DNA from: an uncultured Clostridia bacterium
GTDB taxonomy: Bacteria; Bacillota; Clostridia; Oscillospirales; Ruminococcaceae
Direction of reading: 5' to 3'
DNA length: 5,328 nt
Assembly (NCBI GenBank): GCA_945867255.1
Contig: CAMBHV010000121.1
Location: 1 to 5,328 of the forward strand
In this document: piece by piece, positions 1-4,353 of the stretch
Numbering within the stretch: the stretch's first letter is position 1
Layout of the letters: every line of letters begins with the position of its first letter
Translations under genes and position numbers: made by a program
Notes under the pieces: model-generated
Databases searched by the model: none
The model's input: only the letters and a program-made list of their open reading frames with translations
What the model was told of the DNA's origin: nothing

Positions 1-1
1 G

Positions 2-121
2 TACAGCGCCATCCACATGGATGAGAACCGCAAGGCTGTTGTGGACAAAGAGAAGTGCGACGGCTGCGGGCTGTGCACGCAGGTGTGCCCCGTGAGCTGC
101 ATGACAATGAAACGCAGGTAA
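2..121 (+). CDS. preA: PreA C-terminus, dihydropyrimidine dehydrogenase catalytic subunit (5' partial)
   Basis: Only the last 39 codons are present; the gene enters from the left edge and ends with TAA at 119-121. The visible peptide carries one ferredoxin-type 4Fe-4S motif, CDGCGLCTQVCP followed by VSC, and a short basic tail ending MKRR. In the PreA family a flavin-binding TIM barrel that reduces the 5,6-double bond of uracil or thymine is followed by a C-terminal ferredoxin domain that passes electrons to it from PreT. The fragment alone could be the tail of many Fe-S oxidoreductases. The identification rests on the next gene being a convincing PreT only 14 nt downstream. The order here is preA then preT, the reverse of E. 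coli preT-preA. The protein should be cytoplasmic, in a PreA-PreT complex. The second ferredoxin motif, if present, lies outside the window. Confidence 0.75.
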   Translation, partial: YSAIHMDENRKAVVDKEKCDGCGLCTQVCPVSCMTMKRR

Positions 122-127
122 AGGAGG
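121..127 (+). promoter_or_regulatory. Ribosome-binding site that sets the preT start
   Basis: AAGGAGG lies 8 nt before the ATG at 136 and shares one base with the preA stop codon. It argues for a start at 136 rather than at the in-frame ATG at 55, which sits inside the preA reading frame with no such motif. The closeness of stop and ribosome-binding site suggests translational coupling of the two subunits. Confidence 0.8.
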
Positions 128-135
128 CGGAAACC

Positions 136-1362
136 ATGAGTGAGATCAAGCAGAACCTGGCAGATGTGCAGGCGGAAGCCAAACGCTGCCTGTATTGTGT
201 GGACGCCCCCTGCCAGCAGGGCTGCCCTGCGGGCGTGGACGTGGCACAGTTTATCCGCCATCTGCGCTATGCGGACGTAAAAAGCGCAAAGCGCGTGATC
301 AAAACCGCCAACCCGCTTGGCGGCATCTGCGGCACGCTGTGCCCCAGTGAAAACCTGTGCCAGAAAAACTGCACCATGAACTACTGCGGCGCACCCATCC
401 ATATCCGCGATCTGCAGAAGTTTGCGTGTGCGAACGCTGCCTTCAAACCCGAACTGGCCCCGGCCAACGGCAAGAAGGTGGCCGTGGTGGGCGCCGGCCC
501 TGCCGGCCTTGGCTGCACAGCCATTCTGGCCCGCCTTGGCTACGAGGTGGACGTGTTCGAAAAAGAACCGGCTGCCGCGGGCGTTGTGGCAAAAGAGATC
601 CCGGCCGAGCGCATCGACGCTGCCGTGGTGGAAAATGACCTGGCCGAGCTTGAGGCCGAGACTGTTCACTTCCACTACAACACGCCGGTGGACGCTGCCA
701 AACTGGAAGAGCTTTCGAAAGACTATGGCGCCGTGTTTGTGGGCGCCGGCCTCTCGCAGGACCGCATCAGCGGCGTGGATATTGCCGAGGGCGCACCCGT
801 GGTGGGCTGCTCGAAGTATCTGGCCGACCTGAAGAGCGGCGCCACGAAGGCTGTCAGCGGCACCGTGCTTGTGGTGGGCGGTGGCGACTCTGCCATCGAC
901 GCCGTGTGCGCCAGCCTTGCGGCAGGTGCGGAAAAGGCCGTGCTGGCTTACCGCCGTTCGCGCGCTGAGATGCCTGCATGCGACGAGGAATTCTTCGCCG
1001 CGGCAGACAAGGGCGTGGAACTGATGTACATGGTTTCGCCCGTTGCCATTGCCAAAACGGAAAATGGCGCGGCCGTGACGTTTGTGCGCAACCGTCTGGT
1101 GGAAAAACCGGGCGAGGCGCGCAAGGGCTTTGAGGCAGTGCCCGGCAGCGAATTCACGCTGAACGTGTCTCAGGTTGTGTTCGCCATCGGCAAAAAGGCC
1201 GATACGGCACTTGTGGCCGGCAAGGTGGACGAAGGCACGCTGCGTGTGGAAGGCACCAACTGCTTTGTGGGCGGCGACTGGCTGAGCGGCGGCGCCACCG
1301 TGGTAAAAGCGGTAGCCGAAGGCAAAAAAGCTGCCTATGCCATTGACGCCATGCTGAAATAA
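136..1362 (+). CDS. preT: PreT, NAD(P)H-binding Fe-S flavoprotein subunit of dihydropyrimidine dehydrogenase
   Basis: This 408-residue protein matches the usual PreT length (about 410). It takes electrons from NAD(P)H through FAD and two Fe-S clusters and hands them to PreA for pyrimidine reduction. Cysteines 18, 21, 26, 30 and 65, 69, 75, 79 form the N-terminal Fe-S region. By spacing they match mammalian dihydropyrimidine dehydrogenase, where one cluster uses an unusual glutamine ligand; Gln94 in LQKFA is the likely equivalent. An FAD-binding GAGPAG (119-124) follows, then a NAD(P)H-binding GGGDSA (248-253) with the family signature YRRSRAEMPA (272-281). A C-terminal flavin-contact segment reads FVGGDWLSGGATVVKAVAEG. 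No signal peptide or membrane segment is seen, so it is cytoplasmic. Related modules occur in glutamate synthase small subunit, NADH-dependent ferredoxin:NADP oxidoreductase (NfnB) and YgfK. Adjacency to a ferredoxin-tailed partner and the split form favour PreT. Confidence 0.88.
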   Translation: MSEIKQNLADVQAEAKRCLYCVDAPCQQGCPAGVDVAQFIRHLRYADVKSAKRVIKTANPLGGICGTLCPSENLCQKNCTMNYCGAPIHIRDLQKFACANAAFKPELAPANGKKVAVVGAGPAGLGCTAILARLGYEVDVFEKEPAAAGVVAKEIPAERIDAAVVENDLAELEAETVHFHYNTPVDAAKLEELSKDYGAVFVGAGLSQDRISGVDIAEGAPVVGCSKYLADLKSGATKAVSGTVLVVGGGDSAIDAVCASLAAGAEKAVLAYRRSRAEMPACDEEFFAAADKGVELMYMVSPVAIAKTENGAAVTFVRNRLVEKPGEARKGFEAVPGSEFTLNVSQVVFAIGKKADTALVAGKVDEGTLRVEGTNCFVGGDWLSGGATVVKAVAEGKKAAYAIDAMLK

Positions 1363-1369
1363 CAATGCC

Positions 1370-1412
1370 CTCAGGGTGTTCCGGCGGGCGCATGCCTGCC
1401 GGAGCCCCTGGC
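1370..1412 (+). other. Long GC-rich intergenic hairpin between preT and the amidohydrolase gene
   Basis: Arm 1378-1389 pairs with 1394-1405 around the 4-nt loop GCAT (two G-U pairs). After a single bulged T at 1377 the stem continues with CAGGG (1372-1376) against CCCTG (1406-1410), and two weaker pairs can follow. This gives about 17 good base pairs. No run of T follows, so it is not a standard intrinsic terminator. It may stabilise or mark a processing site in the mRNA, or partly reduce readthrough into the next gene. Confidence 0.55.
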
Positions 1413-1426
1413 GGCTCAAATGCGAA

Positions 1427-1432
1427 AGGGGG
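1427..1432 (+). promoter_or_regulatory. Ribosome-binding site that sets the amidohydrolase start
   Basis: The purine run AGGGGG directly abuts an in-frame ATG at 1433, which is too close for initiation. It lies 6 nt before the ATG at 1439, a normal spacing. The start is therefore placed at 1439. Confidence 0.6.
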
Positions 1433-1438
1433 ATGCAG

Positions 1439-2824
1439 ATGAACGATCTGAACATTCTTGGCGGCACACTCGTGAGGCCGGAAGGTTGCCTGGAAGGCGG
1501 CCTTGAGATCAAAGACGGCAAGATCGTACGCGTGCTGAAACCGGGCGATGTGCCCGACCCCGCAAAGGAAACGGTGGACGCCGGCGGCATGCTGGTGTTC
1601 CCGGGCATGATTGACAGCCATGTGCACATCCGCGGCGGCAAGCTTTCGCACCGCGAGGATTTCGCCAGCGGCACCATGGCTGCCGCCGCAGGTGGCGTGA
1701 CCACCGTGGCAGAGATGCCTGTGGGCAACCCCCCGGCATCTACCAAAGAGGTATTCCTGGCGCGCAAAGCCGAGGCTACGGCCGTGGCATATGTGGACAT
1801 CGCCTTGTACGGCGGTGCCGGCGCGGATAACCTGGACGACATCGAGCAGCTTGCACAGCAGGGCGCTGTGGCGTATAAAACGTTTACCATGCCGCCCGTG
1901 CCCGGCCGTGAGGCCGAGTTCTATGGCCTGTGCAGCGAGACGCAGGACGCGCTTTGCAGCGTGATGGAGCGTGTGGCCAAGACGGGGCGCCTGCTGGCAG
2001 TGCACAGCGAGCTGAACCAGTATGTGGCCGCCGAGACCAAGCGCCGCATGGATGCCGGTGAAAACGGCTTGAAAGCGTTTTGCCATTCGCGCCCGGTGGA
2101 GGCCGAAACGGCCGCCGTTTCCTGGGTGATCGAGGCGGCACGCAAAACGGGATGCCGTGCCAGCGTGTGCCATGTGAGCACGCCGGAAGCAGTGAAGATG
2201 ATCGAAGCGGCGCAGGCCGAAGGCGTGCAGGTGTACGCCGAAACATGCCCGCAGTACATCATGTTCAATGAAGACACAGCCGAGCACGCGGGCGTGTTTG
2301 CACGCATGAAACCGCCGCTTCGCGATGAACAGCGGATGGCGCAGCTGCGCCGGATGTACCGCGACGGCGCGTTTTCCATGACGGGCAGCGACCACGCGCC
2401 CTATCTGAAAGAAGAAAAGCTGAAGAACGGCCAGGATATCTGGCACACCTTTGACGGCCTGCCCGGGCTGGAGCTTTCGCTGCCGCTTCTTTTGAACGCG
2501 GTGGAGGATGGCACCTTGACCTATGAGGCCATTGCAAAGGCCACGGCCGAAAGCACGGCAAAGATGCTGGGCCTGGCGCCCCAAAAAGGCCGCCTTGCCG
2601 AAGGCGCCGATGCAGACGTGGTGCTGGTGAAGAAAAACGCCGCACCTGTGCCGCTGGATACCTCGAAGCTGTTCACCAAAGCGCGGGAAAGTGCCGTGCT
2701 GTACGAAGGCCTTCCGATGCATTACACCGTTGTGCGCACCTATGTGCGTGGCGAAAAGGTGTTTGACGAAGGCACCATAACCGGAAAGCAAGGCTGGGGA
2801 ATTTTCGTCAGCCCTGCCGAATAG
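1439..2824 (+). CDS. Cyclic amidohydrolase (dihydropyrimidinase/hydantoinase/allantoinase group)
   Basis: This 461-residue cytoplasmic metal-dependent hydrolase opens a cyclic ureide ring. The complete binuclear metal site is visible: His61 and His63 (GMIDSHVHI), Lys147 expected to be carboxylated (AYKTFTM), His189 (LLAVHSE), His244 (VCHVST) and Asp317 (GSDHAPY). The segment AETCPQY (266-272) is shared by hydantoinases and allantoinases. The N- and C-terminal parts form the usual small beta-sandwich around the barrel; a typical closing segment is GRLAEGADADVVLV. Context after preA-preT points to dihydropyrimidinase, converting dihydrouracil to N-carbamoyl-beta-alanine. However, the stretch after the HxH (GGKLSHREDFASGT, then AAAAGGVTTVAEMP) looks more like allantoinase/dihydroorotase-type members than classic HydA, so allantoin, hydantoin or another purine-derived ureide is possible. 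I am confident of the superfamily and moderately confident of the step, so no gene symbol is given. Confidence 0.85.
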   Translation: MNDLNILGGTLVRPEGCLEGGLEIKDGKIVRVLKPGDVPDPAKETVDAGGMLVFPGMIDSHVHIRGGKLSHREDFASGTMAAAAGGVTTVAEMPVGNPPASTKEVFLARKAEATAVAYVDIALYGGAGADNLDDIEQLAQQGAVAYKTFTMPPVPGREAEFYGLCSETQDALCSVMERVAKTGRLLAVHSELNQYVAAETKRRMDAGENGLKAFCHSRPVEAETAAVSWVIEAARKTGCRASVCHVSTPEAVKMIEAAQAEGVQVYAETCPQYIMFNEDTAEHAGVFARMKPPLRDEQRMAQLRRMYRDGAFSMTGSDHAPYLKEEKLKNGQDIWHTFDGLPGLELSLPLLLNAVEDGTLTYEAIAKATAESTAKMLGLAPQKGRLAEGADADVVLVKKNAAPVPLDTSKLFTKARESAVLYEGLPMHYTVVRTYVRGEKVFDEGTITGKQGWGIFVSPAE

Positions 2825-2841
2825 ATATTTTTTCACAACAC

Positions 2842-2847
2842 AGGAGG
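2842..2847 (+). promoter_or_regulatory. Ribosome-binding site of the transcarbamylase gene
   Basis: AGGAGG is 9 nt before the ATG at 2857, in the 32-nt gap after the amidohydrolase stop. It supports 2857 over the later in-frame ATG at residue 5. The gap shows no terminator, so the two genes are probably cotranscribed. Confidence 0.75.
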
Positions 2848-2856
2848 TAAAGCATT

Positions 2857-3849
2857 ATGAGAACCGATATGCGCGGAAAAGACTTTGTTACCCTGATGGA
2901 CTACACAGGTGAAGAGATCCAGACCATTCTGGACGTAGCCTTCGACCTGAAGCGTCAGAACGCCATGGGCGCTTCGCATGAGCTGCTGAAGAACAAGACC
3001 CTGGGCATGATCTTCGCGCAGCCCTCCACCCGTACGCGCGTTTCCTTCGAAACGGGCATGACGCAGCTGGGCGGCCACGCACAGTACTACAGCGAGGACA
3101 ACATGCAGCGCAAGAACAAGGAAACGTGGGAAGACACGGGCCTTGTGCTGAGCCGCTACCTGGACGCCCTGATGGTTCGTCTGTATGACCTTGAGAAATA
3201 CGGCATGGCCCGCGACATCATGAACGAGATCCGCAAGGCCACCACCATCCCCGTGATCAACGGTCTGGATGACAAAGAGCACCCCTGCCAGTGCATGGGC
3301 GATATCATGACCCTGCAGGAGAAACTGGGCACCAACTGGAAGAAGAAGAAGATCGTGATGAGCTGGGCTTATTCCGACCGTGTGAAATCTCCGGGCGTTC
3401 CCCAGGCTATGCTGATCGCTTGCAGCCTGCTTGGCGCCGACCTGACGCTGGCGTATCCGAAGGGCTATGAGCTGGACGACGAGTACATGGCGTTCGCCAA
3501 TGCAGCCTATCAGAAGACGGGCGGCAAGCTGACCATCACGAACGACATCTACGAGGCTGCCACCGACGCCGACGTGATCTATGCTAAGAGCTGGGGCAGC
3601 ACCCACGGCATGAGCAAGGAAGAGGATAAGGAGTACCGCAAACAGTTCGAGAAAGACTGGTGTATCTCCGACGAGCACTTCAAGCTCGCGAAGCCCGTTT
3701 CCTACTACATGCATCCGCTGCCCGCAGCCCGCGGCGAAGAAGTGACCGACGCTGTGATCGACGGCGAGCACTCCATCGTATATGACCAGGCTGAGAACCG
3801 CCTGCACGCCCAGAAGGCTGTGCTGGCCCTGCTGATGCAGAAGAAGTAA
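2857..3849 (+). CDS. Knotted-type transcarbamylase (AOTCase/YgeW-like), probably catabolic
   Basis: This 330-residue protein belongs to the aspartate/ornithine carbamoyltransferase superfamily. Carbamoyl-phosphate contacts are present: STRTR (57-61), an Arg in MVRLYD (108) and HPCQ (142-145). The amino-acid-binding half departs from ornithine carbamoyltransferase. The SMG motif is absent and replaced by YAKSWG (242-247). The usual HCLP reads HPLP (286-289), followed by AARGEEVTD. The segment MSWAYSDRVKSPGVPQAM (168-185) resembles the proline-rich loop (WAY...) that forms the trefoil knot in N-acetylornithine carbamoyltransferase and YgeW. It is shorter than E. coli YgeW (about 396 residues) and close to AOTCase (about 339). 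Ornithine is therefore an unlikely substrate. Lying 32 nt after a ureide-forming amidohydrolase, it may act in the reverse direction, phosphorolysing an N-carbamoyl amino acid to carbamoyl phosphate. Superfamily and knotted-type assignment are well supported; the substrate is inferred. Automated annotation might call it ornithine carbamoyltransferase. Confidence 0.82.
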   Translation: MRTDMRGKDFVTLMDYTGEEIQTILDVAFDLKRQNAMGASHELLKNKTLGMIFAQPSTRTRVSFETGMTQLGGHAQYYSEDNMQRKNKETWEDTGLVLSRYLDALMVRLYDLEKYGMARDIMNEIRKATTIPVINGLDDKEHPCQCMGDIMTLQEKLGTNWKKKKIVMSWAYSDRVKSPGVPQAMLIACSLLGADLTLAYPKGYELDDEYMAFANAAYQKTGGKLTITNDIYEAATDADVIYAKSWGSTHGMSKEEDKEYRKQFEKDWCISDEHFKLAKPVSYYMHPLPAARGEEVTDAVIDGEHSIVYDQAENRLHAQKAVLALLMQKK

Positions 3850-3870
3850 TTTCGGCTTTTGGCATGAATT

Positions 3871-3888
3871 TTGGGCCTTTGTGCCCAA
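3871..3888 (+). other. Small hairpin just after the transcarbamylase gene
   Basis: TTGGGC (3871-3876) pairs with GCCCAA (3883-3888) around a 6-nt loop, starting 22 nt after the stop codon. A weak pyrimidine stretch (CCCTTTTCC) follows about 10 nt later. It could contribute to termination or 3'-end protection but lacks a proper U-tract. Confidence 0.35.
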
Positions 3889-3908
3889 GAGCAAAGCCCT
3901 TTTCCGGC

Positions 3909-3950
3909 CCCGCCGCGCGGCAAAGCCCTGCCGCCGCGCCGCGCGGCGGG
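3909..3950 (+). other. Perfect 13-bp GC inverted repeat, possible terminator
   Basis: The arms 3909-3921 and 3938-3950 are exact reverse complements of 13 bases, all G or C, with a 16-nt loop. Each arm contains the self-complementary decamer GCCGCGCGGC (3912-3921 and 3938-3947), so the element is also a direct repeat. Two short direct repeats surround it: GCAAAGCCCT at 3891 and 3920, and GCGCCTTCCCA at 3950 and 3975. No T-run follows on either strand. It probably separates the catabolic unit from the transporter unit, as a factor-dependent terminator or a 3' stabiliser. Confidence 0.45.
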
Positions 3951-4030
3951 CGCCTTCCCAAAAACAGAACGGCAGCGCCTTCCCATATGGTTGCAGTGGC
4001 CGGGGGAGCGCATAGGTTGTTCTGTTTTAT

Positions 4031-4053
4031 TGTAAACGTTTACGCACGTTTAC
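4031..4053 (+). promoter_or_regulatory. cre-like / LacI-family operator upstream of the transporter genes
   Basis: GTAAACGTTTAC (4032-4043) is a perfect 12-bp palindrome with a central CG. With its flanks, TGTAAACGTTTACG (4031-4044) matches the known CcpA cre consensus TGWAARCGYTWNCW at all but the last position. The half-site ACGTTTAC recurs at 4046-4053, exactly 10 nt after 4036-4043, so both copies face the same side of the helix. It lies about 77 nt before the small membrane gene. I infer catabolite or substrate control of the transporter unit by a CcpA- or LacI-type regulator. A TTGACA at 4059-4064 could be a -35 box, but no convincing -10 is found at 16-18 nt spacing, so the promoter itself is not called. 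Confidence 0.55.
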
Positions 4054-4120
4054 TTACCTTGACAGAAGAACAATGAATTTGAAAGCACAACCATGAAGAA
4101 TCCATAAGGGAGGAACGATT

Positions 4121-4240
4121 ATGATCTTAGGTCTGCCTTTCCCGACATATCTTGGCTGGTTTGTAGGCCCTATCCTGACGGTGCTTACCGCAGGCTACTG
4201 CATCTATCGGTATGTAAAATACCTGAAGACAGGAAACTGA
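4121..4240 (+). CDS. 39-residue single-helix membrane protein, likely symporter accessory subunit
   Basis: The gene is preceded by a strong AAGGGAGG (4106-4113) 7 nt before the ATG and ends with TGA at 4238-4240. The peptide starts MILGLPFP and has one hydrophobic stretch (about residues 10-29, WFVGPILTVLTAGYC and following). It ends in a positively charged tail (YRYVKYLKTGN), predicting a single inner-membrane helix with the C-terminus inside. It sits 113 nt upstream of an SSS symporter gene on the same strand. Small one- or two-helix proteins are known partners of some SSS transporters (for example YhdT with PanF), and the MxGL-P start resembles the tiny proteins called symporter small accessory protein. 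The function is inferred from size, topology and neighbour. A leader peptide for the transporter is a less likely alternative given the conserved-looking membrane design. Confidence 0.68.
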   Translation: MILGLPFPTYLGWFVGPILTVLTAGYCIYRYVKYLKTGN

Positions 4241-4243
4241 GCT

Positions 4244-4317
4244 GAGATACGAATGGGCCGCCCCGCGGCGGTGCTGTAATGCGGGTATCTCCCGTGCGGC
4301 AATGCGGGCGTGCGCCC
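4244..4317 (+). other. Structured spacer with competing hairpins before the symporter gene
   Basis: An outer stem GAGATAC (4244-4250) / GTATCTC (4285-4291) is perfect and encloses an inner hairpin GCCGC-CCC-GCGGC (4257-4269). An alternative stem CGGG (4282-4285) / CCCG (4291-4294) uses the same bases as the outer stem's right arm, so the two cannot coexist. A third small hairpin, GGGC/GCCC, lies at 4306-4317. AATGCGGG is repeated at 4278 and 4301. No T-run follows. The spacer may tune symporter expression relative to the small protein; no known riboswitch class is recognised. Confidence 0.4.
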
Positions 4318-4353
4318 CCCACTCGTGCGAACGCGAATAAAGGAGATGGAATC

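Noticed and set aside
55..135. Extended N-terminus for PreT from the ATG at 55
   Set aside because: It overlaps the preA coding end in another frame, the peptide is unlike PreT, and a strong ribosome-binding site precedes the ATG at 136.
1376..1438. Upstream extension of the amidohydrolase frame, including a start at 1433
   Set aside because: The extension runs through the intergenic hairpin. The 1433 ATG touches the purine run, leaving no spacing, while 1439 is normally spaced.
1154..2836. Very long open frame on the minus strand (560 codons) opposite preT's end and the amidohydrolase
   Set aside because: It lies antisense to a gene with a complete catalytic motif set. Its product is rich in His, Arg, Ala and Gly as expected from the complement of GC-biased codons, and shows no recognisable domain.
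2833..3894. Minus-strand open frame of 353 codons opposite the transcarbamylase
   Set aside because: It is a shadow of a gene with clear family motifs. Its composition is typical of antisense frames and no motif was recognised.
3909..3960. Classic intrinsic terminator
   Set aside because: The stem is strong but is followed by CGCCTTCCC with no U-tract, and the other strand has none either.
3864..4076. Plus-strand 70-codon open frame in the gap after the transcarbamylase
   Set aside because: There is no ribosome-binding site, it translates the GC inverted repeat into low-complexity Pro/Ala/Arg, and it ends across the operator region.
4059..4087. Promoter with perfect -35 TTGACA
   Set aside because: No acceptable -10 hexamer occurs at 16-18 nt (the sequence there is GAAAGCAC), so only the operator is reported.
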